Of a DNA stretch of 64,000 nt, positions 52,248-62,098 are shown piece after piece. How positions within the stretch are numbered: the first letter of the stretch is position 1; every line of letters starts with the position of its first letter. The stretch spans positions 62,001 to 126,000 of the forward strand of contig NZ_JAKKUV010000002.1 of assembly GCF_021864465.1 (NCBI RefSeq), read 5' to 3'. Both the position numbers and the translations under genes were made by a program. The notes below the pieces were generated by a model. The model did not search any database. It saw nothing but the letters and a program-made list of their open reading frames with translations, and was not told the origin of the DNA. This DNA is from Hyphobacterium sp. SN044. GTDB lineage: Bacteria; Pseudomonadota; Alphaproteobacteria; Caulobacterales; Maricaulaceae.

Positions 52248-53033
52248 CTAGCGTCCCTGGAATTTCGCAGGCCGCTTTTCGAGGAAGGCTGCGACCCCCT
52301 CGGCGAAGTCGGTGGTGCGCCCCGCATCGCGCTGGTCACGGCGTTCGAGATCGAGATGGTCCTCGAAACCGGATTGCAGCGCGGACCAGGCTGCACGCCG
52401 GGTTCGGCCAAGGGCGAGGGTGGGGCCGGCCGCCAGTTTCGTCGCCAGATCGAAGGCGGTCTGCTCGACTTCCCCGTCCGGAACCACACGATTGATCAGG
52501 CCCCAGTCGAGCGCGGTTGTCGCCGGAATCTTCTCCGCCAGCAACATGGCCTCCATCGCGCGGGCTTTCCCCGCACCGGACGCGAGCAGGAAGGCCGCGC
52601 CGCCATCAGGCACGAGGCCGATGCGCGAAAAGGCCTGCAGGAAATAAGCGGTTTCACCGGCCACGATCAGGTCGCAGGCGAGGGCCAGCGAACACCCGAC
52701 CCCGGCTGCCGGACCATTCACGGCAGCGACGACGGGCACGGATAGGTCGCGCAGGGTCAGAAGGAGCGGGTTGTAGCCGGTTTCCAGTGTCGCGCCGAGA
52801 TCGGGTCCGTTTTCGTCGGAGGGCACAGGGTCGCCGGACGCCAGGTCGGCTCCGGACGAGAAGGCCCGGCTACCTCCGGTCAGGAGAACAGCTCTGGCAC
52901 TCCCGAGCTCTTTCAGCGCGGCGTGAAGTTCACAGACGGTTCGCGCCGCCATGGCGTTCATGCGTTCGGGCCTGTTGAACCGGATAATGGTAACGTCGCC
53001 GCGGCGCTCGGTGAGAATGTGGGCGTCAGACAT
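52248..53033 (-). CDS. Enoyl-CoA hydratase/isomerase family protein
   Basis: 261 residues, crotonase fold. GGSRAFSSGADLASGDP is the first oxyanion region. VAAVNGPAAGVGCSLALACDLIVAGETAYF is the second, with the family Gly-rich helix. ALDWGLINRVVPDGEVE and a C-terminal FAEGVAAFLEKRPAKFQGR follow. It probably acts in beta-oxidation or degradation of acyl-CoA intermediates (PaaG/EchA-like). ATG 53033 has AGGAGG. It is divergent from the flavoprotein gene with 84 bp between them. Confidence 0.9.
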   Translation of the reverse strand: MSDAHILTERRGDVTIIRFNRPERMNAMAARTVCELHAALKELGSARAVLLTGGSRAFSSGADLASGDPVPSDENGPDLGATLETGYNPLLLTLRDLSVPVVAAVNGPAAGVGCSLALACDLIVAGETAYFLQAFSRIGLVPDGGAAFLLASGAGKARAMEAMLLAEKIPATTALDWGLINRVVPDGEVEQTAFDLATKLAAGPTLALGRTRRAAWSALQSGFEDHLDLERRDQRDAGRTTDFAEGVAAFLEKRPAKFQGR

Positions 53034-53117
53034 GCGGGCCTCCTGCGATATAGCAGGCTAGCGGTCAGCGTATGCCGTGTCTTGCGTCACGATTGAAGCC
53101 CGTCCAGAACCCGGTGC

Positions 53118-54332
53118 ATGAGCCCAAGCACGCCGGACATTGCGATCATCGGAGCGGGACCGGCCGGTCTGTTCGCCGCCGAATACCTGTCCGCGCGCGG
53201 GCACAAGGTGCGCGTGTACGACCGCATGCCGACACCGGGCCGCAAATTCCTGATGGCGGGGCGGGGCGGGCTCAACCTCACGCACAGCGAAGAAATGGAC
53301 GCTTTTCTCTCGCGATACCGGCCTGCCAATCCGCAGATCGAGGCGGCGATCCGCGCCTTTCCGCCCGCCGCGCTTCGCGAATGGTGCGACGATTTGGGGC
53401 AGGACACCTTCATCGGATCGTCGGGCCGCGTCTTTCCGAAGGCGATGAAGGCGTCGCCCCTGCTCAGGGCCTGGCGCGCGCGGCTCGAGGCGCAAGGGGT
53501 CGAACTGGTTTTGCGTCATGTCTGGACGGGCTGGGATGGTCAGGGCGCACTGACCTTCGACACGCCGGATGGTGCCGTGACCGTAAAGCCCCGGGCGACG
53601 CTGTTGGCACTGGGCGGTGCCAGCTGGCCACGGCTGGGCAGCGATGGCGGCTGGGCCGGCCTGCTTGGAGAACGCGGCGTCGCGATATCGCCGTTTCAGC
53701 CTTCCAATTCCGGTTTCCACGTTGACTGGTCCGAGGCGTTCCGATCGCGCCATGCCGGAACGCCTTTGAAGCATGTGACCCTGTCATTCGGGGGGCGTGA
53801 CGTGACGGGCGATGCGATGATCTCGGCCTACGGGATCGAAGGCGGGGGCATCTATGCGCTTTCGGGCGCGGTTCGCGAAGCACTGGCAAGCGGGCCCGTC
53901 ACGGTTTACGCCGACTTGCGCCCCGGCGTGGACGTGGCTGCGCTCGAAAGGCGGCTCGCGTCCGTCCGCAAGGGCGAGTCGATGGCCAACCGCCTCCGGA
54001 AAGCGGCGGGGCTGTCACCGGTTTCCGCAGGCCTGCTCCGCGAAGCCTCGTATCCGCTCCCTTCCGTTCCGTCCGCACTGGCGGCGCTGATCAAGGCCTG
54101 TCCCATCCTGCTGACCGGCATTGCAGGTCTGGAGCGGGCGATCTCATCGGCCGGTGGCATCGAGTTCAATGCACTCGACGAGCGTTTCATGTTGAAGGCA
54201 CTGCCCGGTGTCTTCGCGGCCGGCGAGATGCTCGACTGGGAAGCGCCGACGGGCGGCTATCTGCTGCAGGCGTGCTTTGCGACCGGCCTGGCAGCGGCCA
54301 AGGGCATCGAGTCGCGTCTCAGTGATCGATGA
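53118..54332 (+). CDS. NAD(P)/FAD-dependent flavoprotein (HI0933/BaiN-like)
   Basis: 404 residues. DIAIIGAGPAGLFAAEYLSARGHKVRVYDR is the FAD Rossmann motif, GRKFLMAGRGGLNLTHSEE is typical of the family, and ALGGASWPRLGSDGG holds the ATG-like loop. The C-terminal FAGEMLDWEAPTGGYLLQACFATG binds FAD. The subfamily looks like TIGR03862 (PP_4765 type), of unknown substrate. It overlaps the end of the convergent phosphoribosyltransferase gene by 14 nt. Confidence 0.88.
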   Translation: MSPSTPDIAIIGAGPAGLFAAEYLSARGHKVRVYDRMPTPGRKFLMAGRGGLNLTHSEEMDAFLSRYRPANPQIEAAIRAFPPAALREWCDDLGQDTFIGSSGRVFPKAMKASPLLRAWRARLEAQGVELVLRHVWTGWDGQGALTFDTPDGAVTVKPRATLLALGGASWPRLGSDGGWAGLLGERGVAISPFQPSNSGFHVDWSEAFRSRHAGTPLKHVTLSFGGRDVTGDAMISAYGIEGGGIYALSGAVREALASGPVTVYADLRPGVDVAALERRLASVRKGESMANRLRKAAGLSPVSAGLLREASYPLPSVPSALAALIKACPILLTGIAGLERAISSAGGIEFNALDERFMLKALPGVFAAGEMLDWEAPTGGYLLQACFATGLAAAKGIESRLSDR

Positions 54333-54870
54333 GCCCGGCGGGCTTGTATGCGGCGATCTCCGCATCCGTCAGGCCGCACAACTCGTGCGGAAAGACCAGC
54401 CAGTCTTCCGATTCCCGAACGAAATAATCCGGCCTGCGGGACGTCCGGTTCCGGCTCGGCTTGTACCAGACGGTCGCGATCCGGATACCGGCGGGTTCAT
54501 TTTCGCCGCATCGTTCGTGCAGGGCCGCTTCGAGCGCCACGGCGCTGCGCCCCGTATCGAACACATCGTCGACGATCAGCACCCGATCGTCAGGGCCGAG
54601 CTTTTCGACGAAATACCCAAGGCCATGGATCCGTACTTCGGGATTGATCTGGTCGATCCCGTGATAGGCCGAAGTTCGTATCGCGATGTGGTCCGTCTCC
54701 AGCCCTTTCCAGGCGAGATATTCCTGCACCGCGATGCCGGGCAGTGAGCCGCCGCGCCAAACACCGATAATGTGCGTGGGCTGAAATCCGCTCCCGAGCA
54801 CCTGCCGCGCGAGCGCAAAGGAATCGGCGAGCAGGTCTTCAGCGCTGATGAATCGTTTCGTGACGGTCAT
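54319..54870 (-). CDS. Phosphoribosyltransferase family protein
   Basis: 183 residues, type I PRTase fold. HIIGVWRGGSLPGIAVQEYL is the PPi loop and VLIVDDVFDTGRSAVAL the PRPP motif with adjacent Asp residues. TVWYKPSRNRTSRRPDYFV and SEDWLVFPHEL resemble xanthine/hypoxanthine phosphoribosyltransferases of the HGPRT group. The purine preference cannot be told from sequence. ATG 54870. It lies between the flavoprotein and the XRE regulator. Confidence 0.87.
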   Translation of the reverse strand: MTVTKRFISAEDLLADSFALARQVLGSGFQPTHIIGVWRGGSLPGIAVQEYLAWKGLETDHIAIRTSAYHGIDQINPEVRIHGLGYFVEKLGPDDRVLIVDDVFDTGRSAVALEAALHERCGENEPAGIRIATVWYKPSRNRTSRRPDYFVRESEDWLVFPHELCGLTDAEIAAYKPAGLIDH

Positions 54871-54910
54871 GGCTGTCTTATGGGGCTACGCCTTAGGGTC
54901 CGCAACGCCG

Positions 54911-55792
54911 TCAGAGATCAGGGCCTTCGACCACGAAGGGCGTGAAGCGCGGATGCGGCTTCGTTCCCTCAACCCGGACGGCGAGGCGCCGCATGGCCTG
55001 ACGGGAGTCCTCGTTTTCAGGCAGTGCGACTGCAAGCCGGTAACCGGGGTAGAGAGGTTCGGTATAGGAAGCAGCGACCCGCAGTTCGAGTGTCGGGATG
55101 CGCAGTGAGATGCGTTCGTCTCCGATGGTGATATGCAGTGGAATCACCTGCGGTGCCGCCGCGAGGGAACTCGGCTGCGACCACTCGCTGCGTATGCCCT
55201 TGTAGGTCCGCACCTTTCTGAGCAACGCGTCGAACGTCTCCGGTTGGCGCAGACGGTCGCGCACCATCGCCTGGATCAGGGCTTCGGCGTAGGGTTCCCA
55301 GTCCCGGGCAATGCTGCGCGTTCCCTTCGGGTGGAGGCTCGCGAGAATGAAACTGAACAGACCGTCGTCCCAGACCTCGTCGAGATCGGCAGCAACCGCG
55401 AAGATTTCGGCGGCGCTGCGGTTCATGCGAACCACGCGGCTTCGCGTATCGAGTATGGCGGCTGGGGCCGGCATACTGCCCGCCAGAACCTGATTGGCCC
55501 AGCGAATGAACAGCTCGCTCGCATCATGTGTCGGCTCGGGATTCGGGTAGGCCTCGGCATAGCCGGCCAGCGCGAGCAACCGGTTGGTATCCAGCGGCTT
55601 CATACCCAACGCGCCAGCGAGACGCAGCACGAGCTCACGGCCGGGGTTGGCACGACCGTTCTCGATGAAGTTGAGATGCCGGGTCGAGCATTCGACGCGC
55701 GAAGCCAGCGCGCGCTGACTCACACGCTCGCGTGTCCGCCATTGGCGAAGCAGCGTCCCGAATCCGGGACCGCTCGTCATGCCCTTGCTCAT
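54911..55792 (-). CDS. XRE-family regulator with MmyB-type ligand-binding domain
   Basis: 293 residues. The N-terminal helix-turn-helix is LLRQWRTRERVSQRALASRVECSTRHLNFIENGRA. The rest is the MmyB-like domain, with AILDTRSRVVRMNRSAAEIF, LASLHPKGTRSIARDWEP, and PLYPGYRLAVALPE. Such proteins often act beside an oxidoreductase they control and bind a fatty acid or similar ligand. It is the only clear transcription factor in the window. It is of the wrong family to read the GTGAAC palindromes, which look like TetR sites. ATG 55792 has AGGGAA. Confidence 0.9.
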   Translation of the reverse strand: MSKGMTSGPGFGTLLRQWRTRERVSQRALASRVECSTRHLNFIENGRANPGRELVLRLAGALGMKPLDTNRLLALAGYAEAYPNPEPTHDASELFIRWANQVLAGSMPAPAAILDTRSRVVRMNRSAAEIFAVAADLDEVWDDGLFSFILASLHPKGTRSIARDWEPYAEALIQAMVRDRLRQPETFDALLRKVRTYKGIRSEWSQPSSLAAAPQVIPLHITIGDERISLRIPTLELRVAASYTEPLYPGYRLAVALPENEDSRQAMRRLAVRVEGTKPHPRFTPFVVEGPDL

Positions 55793-55975
55793 GTGTATTC
55801 CCTGTCCGGGTACGGTGATTACCCGAAACGTAACAACATGGCGACCGGCAATTGAGCGAGAGCTGGATTATGGTGCAAATCATGCGGTCGCTCCGGGTGG
55901 GTTCGAGCACTCACCACCACCCTTCGAATCCGGTACCGGGGCGGCACTTGCCCGGCTTGTCCGCGCGCAATCAGG

Positions 55976-56008
55976 GAGCCGGCGTTCGGGGGGACGCCGG
56001 CTCTTATT
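55976..56008 (+). terminator. Hairpin with T-rich tail, possible end of a small plus-strand RNA
   Basis: GAGCCGGCGT (55976-55985) pairs with ACGCCGGCTC (55994-56003), followed by TTATT. It reads as a terminator on the plus strand, but no plus-strand gene lies upstream in the 183-bp gap. The SDR stop codon on the minus strand overlaps the tail. Confidence 0.5.
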
Positions 56009-56804
56009 GCGCGGATCGCGAAAGCCGCACCATCCGGGACCAGTAGCTGTCTGGAAATATTCGTTCGATCAGCGCGGCCATCCGCGCATCGCGGCCGACC
56101 AGGACGCGGCGCTTGCGCTGCTCGACCCCCCGCAGGATGACCTCGGCGGCCTCGTCCGGAGGCATTTTAAGGAAGGCGTTCATCCGGTCCCGGTCTTCCT
56201 GCGCATCATTTATGCCGGCGGGCAGGCGGGCATCGTCGGCGATCGAGGTCCGGACGCCGCCCGGATGCACGGTCATCACGCGGACGCTCGTTCCGGCGAG
56301 TTCGTGACGCAGGGAATCGGAAAACCCGCGCAAGCCGTACTTGCTCGCGCAATACGCCGTCTGGCCGGCTGGAGCGATCAGGCCGAACAGGCTCGAAATG
56401 TTGACGATGACGGCCTCCGGGGCCGCGCGCAGGATCGGCAGCAAGGTCCGGGTCATTCGGATCGGGCCGAGCAGATTGATCGACAGAAGCCAGTCGAAAT
56501 CGGCTTCGGGGACCGTCTCGAAGTCTCCGCCAACGGCGACACCGGCATTGTTGAACAACAGGCTCGGCGATCCGTTCAGCCGCGGCGGCAGGCTGGCGCA
56601 TGCGGCAGCATCCGCGACGTCCACCTGAAGCGATTGCACCGATGCCCGCCCGTTGAGTTCCTGCGAAACCCGGTCGAGCCTGTCCGGGTCGATATCCGTC
56701 AGGATCAGGGCGGTACCGCGTGTGTGCAGCGCATTGGCCAGCGCGCGGCCGATGCCGCTGCCGGCTCCCGTGATCAGTGCGGTGTGCTGCGTCCAGTCCA
56801 TCAT
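56004..56804 (-). CDS. Short-chain dehydrogenase/reductase
   Basis: 266 residues. ALITGAGSGIGRALANAL is the cofactor motif, then NNAGVAVGGDFE, ISSLFGLIAPAGQTAYCASK with catalytic Ser, Tyr and Lys, and HPGGVRTSIADDAR. The classical SDR fold has an extended C-terminus (RVLVGRDARMAALIERIFPDSYWS) seen in acyl/retinol dehydrogenase-like members. The substrate is unknown. ATG 56804 (MMDWTQHTALITG) or the next Met is the start. It is followed by the holdfast-independent curlin gene after a terminator. Confidence 0.9.
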   Translation of the reverse strand: MMDWTQHTALITGAGSGIGRALANALHTRGTALILTDIDPDRLDRVSQELNGRASVQSLQVDVADAAACASLPPRLNGSPSLLFNNAGVAVGGDFETVPEADFDWLLSINLLGPIRMTRTLLPILRAAPEAVIVNISSLFGLIAPAGQTAYCASKYGLRGFSDSLRHELAGTSVRVMTVHPGGVRTSIADDARLPAGINDAQEDRDRMNAFLKMPPDEAAEVILRGVEQRKRRVLVGRDARMAALIERIFPDSYWSRMVRLSRSAQ

Positions 56805-56851
56805 CGCCCCCCCATCGAACGGAGGCGACGATAGTGTGGGTATTGGCCAAA

Positions 56852-56882
56852 GCGAAACGCCCGGTGCATGGCACCGGGCGTT
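56852..56882 (-). terminator. Terminator of the curlin-repeat gene
   Basis: AACGCCCGGTGC (56856-56867) with GCACCGGGCGTT (56871-56882), a 4-nt loop and, on the minus strand, a following TTTCG. It sits 30 nt beyond the curlin stop. Confidence 0.85.
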
Positions 56883-56911
56883 CGACGGCCCCCCAGCCGA
56901 TCTGGTGCGGA

Positions 56912-57424
56912 CTAGTGCTCGCCCTGGATGACGAGGGTCACATTGCCGCGGCCCGACTGGCGGACATTGGCGTTGTTGCCATTACCCACCTGGATCACGC
57001 CCGACATATTGTGGCTGCCGGACTGGGTGGTCACCGCCGTGTTGTTCGAGCCCATCTGGTAGACGCCCGATTCGTTGCGGTAGCCCGACTGATAGGTGTC
57101 GGCGTAGTTGTTGTAGCCGTCCTGGCCGACAACCGCGCTGTTGCGGCGGCCATTCTGGTCGATCACGGCTCCGTTGTAGGCACCGTTCTGATAGGCGGTC
57201 GTGCCGTTGCCCGTGCCGTCCTGATAGATGGTGACCCACTGCTGGCGGCCATTCTGATCAACGACCATCACGTTGCGATAGCCGCTCTGGCGACCGCCAA
57301 CCTCGTTGCCGACGCCGCGCTGATCGACGCGGACCTGGTTGCGATACTGCGCGTCAGCGATTTCGGTCGTGCCGAGGATCGAAACCACAGCGGCGGCGCC
57401 TGCGATGAAAAGACGAATGTTCAT
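56912..57424 (-). CDS. Curlin-repeat (CsgA/B-like) amyloid subunit
   Basis: 170 residues. The signal peptide is MNIRLFIAGAAAVVSILG with cleavage near ADAQ. Then come six or more imperfect repeats of the curlin form Q-x-G-x-x-N-x-A/x-V-x-Q: QNGAYNGAVIDQNGRRNSAV, QDGYNNYADTYQSGYRNES, QMGSNNTAVTTQSGSHNMS, QVGNGNNANVRQSGRGNVT. Gln and Asn are abundant and charge is low, as in curli fibres. In Caulobacter the related HfaA anchors holdfast. ATG 57424 has a GGAG site. The csgH-like gene lies just upstream on the same strand with its own terminator; no csgG, csgE or csgF is in the window. Confidence 0.85.
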   Translation of the reverse strand: MNIRLFIAGAAAVVSILGTTEIADAQYRNQVRVDQRGVGNEVGGRQSGYRNVMVVDQNGRQQWVTIYQDGTGNGTTAYQNGAYNGAVIDQNGRRNSAVVGQDGYNNYADTYQSGYRNESGVYQMGSNNTAVTTQSGSHNMSGVIQVGNGNNANVRQSGRGNVTLVIQGEH

Positions 57425-57569
57425 GTCTGTCTCCGTTTCGTTGGGCCGGACGCTTCGTTGCGTCGCCGGCTGTGTTCGTGTGTAGCGGGCTGTCGATGAG
57501 GCGATGCTGAGCGGCGGGTTCATTTTCGCGTCATTTACAGGAGAGTTTTCAAACGCTTGATCCAGAAAG

Positions 57570-57601
57570 CAAAAACGCCCGGGGCTGGCCCGGGCGTTTT
57601 G
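57570..57601 (-). terminator. Terminator of the CsgH-like gene
   Basis: AAAACGCCCGGG (57572-57583) pairs with CCCGGGCGTTTT (57589-57600) over a 5-nt loop, with a T run on both strands; it lies 25 nt beyond the CsgH-like stop, read on the minus strand. Confidence 0.9.
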
Positions 57602-57625
57602 CATTGGAAGGTGAGGTCTACCGGT

Positions 57626-58183
57626 TCAGTACCAGGGGGTCCGGGTCGGGGTCCCGTGCTGGGCCCGGCGCGCCGCGAGACGGCCCCCGAAAGGAAGGGG
57701 CACGTTTTCGTAGCGGTAGTCGCTCTGGCGGCAGACGAGCCGACCCGACGAGTCGCGGACTTCGAAATCAACGAGGAGGCGGGCATCGTCCCCGTAAACG
57801 CCGTCGCGAAGTTCGCTCATCGTACGGCGCGGCGCATCGGGGCGGCCGTTGATCGGCGAGTTGGCGTCGTTGACATAGGTGGTCGAAAGCAAGGTGCTCA
57901 CCACGGTGGTCGGATATCCGCCCCGGCCGGAAAATCCGCCCGAGAGGTTGGCGAGGACGGCATTGCCCGGTGTGGCCGAACGGACGAGCAGCGAGTAGGT
58001 GCCGGAATAGCCCGGCGCGACGACCGCGCTCAACATGCCGCCATTGGGTTCACCCTGAAACGTGACCGAGCACCGGTCACCGCCGAAATCGGACGCGTGG
58101 GCCGGGGCACCCGCGACGGCGATGAAGGCCGCTGCGGCCGCTGCAGCCGTGGAAAGGCTGGAAAGAAGGGCTTGGGTCTTCAT
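57626..58183 (-). CDS. CsgH-like curli-associated exported protein
   Basis: 185 residues. Signal peptide (SSLSTAAAAAAAFIAVAGAPAHA), then an immunoglobulin-like beta domain opening RCSVTFQGEPNGGMLSAVV and GTYSLLVRSATPGNA, as in the alphaproteobacterial CsgH chaperones that keep curlin from premature fibre formation. The second half (GYPTTVVSTLLSTTYVNDANSP, LVDFEVRDSSGRLVCRQSDYRY) is an extra beta-rich region with two Cys. ATG 58183 has AGGAGA. It precedes the curlin-repeat gene, separated by a terminator. The CsgH assignment is by motif and neighbourhood. Confidence 0.68.
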   Translation of the reverse strand: MKTQALLSSLSTAAAAAAAFIAVAGAPAHASDFGGDRCSVTFQGEPNGGMLSAVVAPGYSGTYSLLVRSATPGNAVLANLSGGFSGRGGYPTTVVSTLLSTTYVNDANSPINGRPDAPRRTMSELRDGVYGDDARLLVDFEVRDSSGRLVCRQSDYRYENVPLPFGGRLAARRAQHGTPTRTPWY

Positions 58184-58305
58184 CGCTTGTCTCCTGGGTT
58201 GGACGAAGGATGAAGCGGTTCTGACATGCCCGCGGTGAGCCGATGCTGAGCCCGCCGTTCAGGTGGCGTTTAGGTGAGGCGCGGATGGCCTGAGGCAAAC
58301 GGGTC

Positions 58306-58398
58306 TGGCGGAGAGGATGGGATTCGAACCCACGGTACGGCTTTTGACCGTACAACGGTTTAGCAAACCGCCGCCTTCGACCTCTCGGCCACCTCTCC
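58306..58398 (-). tRNA. tRNA-Ser (anticodon GCU)
   Basis: 93 nt. The acceptor GGAGAGG pairs with CCTCTCC, with encoded CCA (58306-58308). The D arm is GGCCGAGAGGTC, the anticodon stem-loop CGGTTTGCTAAACCG reads GCT, a long variable arm follows (TACGGTCAAAAGCCGTA), and the T arm is GTGGGTTCGAATCCCAT. All features of a serine tRNA are present. Confidence 0.96.
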
Positions 58399-58566
58399 GG
58401 CAGGTGCGTTCCTTACCCAATGCCGGGGGCGATAATCAAGCGATAGCTGCGGTTGGCGGACGGAGCCGTTCGCTGCAATCCGCGGTTCACGGTGAAATCT
58501 TTGTTTACGCCTCCCGATTATGTTCGCCCTGAACAAAAGCCCGGCAAGGGTGTGGTGGTGAACAAT

Positions 58567-59802
58567 ATGGTATCTCGTGGAACGCCCGGATTTTTGTCCG
58601 GGATCCTTCTTATCGTTTCGGTTGCTCTGCTCGTGGGGCTCGTTGTCGCGGGCGGCATCTTCATGCTGACCCGGCACAATGGGCAGGCTTGGGCGCTGCA
58701 GTCTGCCGAGCGCGTGATTGCCGAACAGGCGGAAACGCAAACCCGTCTGTTCGAAGATATCCGCATCGACCACGAGGCTGCGGACTCGGTGCTCATGCAG
58801 CGCTTCGCCTCGCTCGAGGGCATCGATGTCGATCGGGCATTCAACCGGCTGTTTCCGCTGCGCGACGACGGCACCCGCAGGAGCGCTCCGGAATTCTTCG
58901 ACGGCTACCGCACCGATGGCGGAGCTTTCGTTGAAGGCATGGGGGCGTTCATCCAGCGCGGGGAGGGGCTGAGCGAAGCCGAAAAGCGGCTGCTTATCGC
59001 CGCCTTCCAGACGGTTCATGAATTCGGCGCCGGCATGCGCGGACGTGTCGACAACTTCTATTTCTTCACGCCGGGCAATTCGCTGGTGATCTATGCGCCG
59101 ACCCGGGATGATCGCCTCGAATTCTACCGCGAGACCGCGCCGGCCGATTTCGACCTGCAAGCGCTCGAGTTTGCCGCGATGATGCGCCCCGAGAATAACG
59201 GTCCCGGCGTGATGGCGTGCACGGGTCTTGAAAATGTCGTGTATCAGCGCGGGGGGCCGGCGGTCTCAAGTGCTTGCGGCTCCCCTGTGCGGTCGCGCGG
59301 TGAGCATCTCGGTGCCTTCGGGAATTCGATCTATCTGCATACTTGGCTGACCCAGGCTGTTCTGGAGGCACAGGAAGGCACCACGAGCTTCGTGCTCGAC
59401 GCCAACGGCGATGTGATCGCGCATCAAAGCCTGATGACGCTCGATACGCTTACGCCGGAAGCGATTTCCGCGGCCAATGCAGAGGTGGATGCGGCCGACA
59501 TCCGGTCGACCATCGCGGCAGACGGACGGGATCATGGAGCCCTGATCCACAACGGTCAGGTCGTGTCCTTCGTGCAGATCGATGCGCCAGGCTGGTATTA
59601 CGTCAATGTGCGCCCCGCAACGGCGATCGTCGCGCGAGCCTTGCGTTTTTCGGCGCTGGCCGGTGTGATCGCGGCGCTGATGATATTGATCGGTGCGTTC
59701 GGGCTCGCCGCTACGGCACTGCGCCTCCGGACTCATGCCGCCCGCGCGATGGCGGGCCTTTTCGAAGACGCCCAGGGCGACGAGGAACCGGCTCTGCGAT
59801 AA
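58567..59802 (+). CDS. Orphan membrane sensor with periplasmic Cache-like domain
   Basis: About 411 residues. Membrane helix 1 is LSGILLIVSVALLVGLVVAGGIFML. The large periplasmic part has LFEDIRIDHEAADSVLMQRF, FNRLFPLRDDGTRRSAPEFFDGY, NFYFFTPGNSLVIYAP and SFVLDANGDVIAHQSL, followed by YYVNVRPATAI, the ending of a Cache-type domain. Membrane helix 2 is ALAGVIAALMILIGAFGLAATAL. Only some 30 cytosolic residues remain, with no HAMP, kinase or GGDEF domain. So either a receptor subunit acting on a separate partner or a truncated kinase. The start is ATG 58567 or one of the GTG codons just before it. Confidence 0.7.
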   Translation: MVSRGTPGFLSGILLIVSVALLVGLVVAGGIFMLTRHNGQAWALQSAERVIAEQAETQTRLFEDIRIDHEAADSVLMQRFASLEGIDVDRAFNRLFPLRDDGTRRSAPEFFDGYRTDGGAFVEGMGAFIQRGEGLSEAEKRLLIAAFQTVHEFGAGMRGRVDNFYFFTPGNSLVIYAPTRDDRLEFYRETAPADFDLQALEFAAMMRPENNGPGVMACTGLENVVYQRGGPAVSSACGSPVRSRGEHLGAFGNSIYLHTWLTQAVLEAQEGTTSFVLDANGDVIAHQSLMTLDTLTPEAISAANAEVDAADIRSTIAADGRDHGALIHNGQVVSFVQIDAPGWYYVNVRPATAIVARALRFSALAGVIAALMILIGAFGLAATALRLRTHAARAMAGLFEDAQGDEEPALR

Positions 59803-59884
59803 TGCACGGCGGAGTTTGCTGGCCATAAGGGGCAGACGCCTGTAATAGGGCGCCGCCTCTTCCCCCGCCGGAGCTTCGCATCCC

Positions 59885-61714
<1,830 letters not shown>

Positions 61715-62086
61715 TCAGGCCATATCGATGAAGACGATGCGGTGGCCGTCCGGGTCGCGGAAGGCGAAATAGCGCCGTCCGTCATCGGACCAGCCAAGGC
61801 TTTCCTCGATCTCGAGTTGATCGCTGAGCAGGCCATAGAGTCCGCTCGCATTGTCGACGCGGATCGTCACGGTCGCCTCACCGCGCGGATCGCCCCCGGG
61901 CTCGATTTCCTCGACAAGGCGAAGATGAGCGTCATTCTTTGACAGGAGCGCCTCGGTCGGCCCGACTTCCGGCCAGATATCGACCGTCCGGAATCCGAGC
62001 CGGGTCGCATAGAAGTCGAGTGACCGCTGGAGGTCCCCGACCGGCAATTGCGGCGCGGCGGACTTGATATCCGTCAGATCCGCCAC
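61715..62086 (-). CDS. VOC family protein (glyoxalase/bleomycin-resistance fold)
   Basis: 123 residues. The paired beta-alpha-beta-beta-beta units are QLPVGDLQRSLDFYATRLGFRTVDIWP (first unit) and GLYGLLSDQLEIEESLGWSDDGRRYFAFRDPDGHRIVFID (second). Metal ligands are not obvious: the DPDGHRI stretch keeps one His and there is no clear Glu/His pair. It may be a binding protein rather than an enzyme. It lies 12 nt after the M28 peptidase stop in the same operon. Confidence 0.83.
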   Translation of the reverse strand: MADLTDIKSAAPQLPVGDLQRSLDFYATRLGFRTVDIWPEVGPTEALLSKNDAHLRLVEEIEPGGDPRGEATVTIRVDNASGLYGLLSDQLEIEESLGWSDDGRRYFAFRDPDGHRIVFIDMA

Positions 62087-62098
62087 GCCGCTGCTCCG

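Noticed and set aside
52923-52933. GTGAAGTTCAC as a fourth operator
   Set aside because: It lacks the 3-nt spacer and lies inside the enoyl-CoA hydratase coding sequence.
55855-55935. tRNA-like stretch ending in GGGTGGGTTCGAGCACTCAC and CACCA
   Set aside because: The T arm does not pair and no acceptor strand matches at the 5' side, so no cloverleaf forms.
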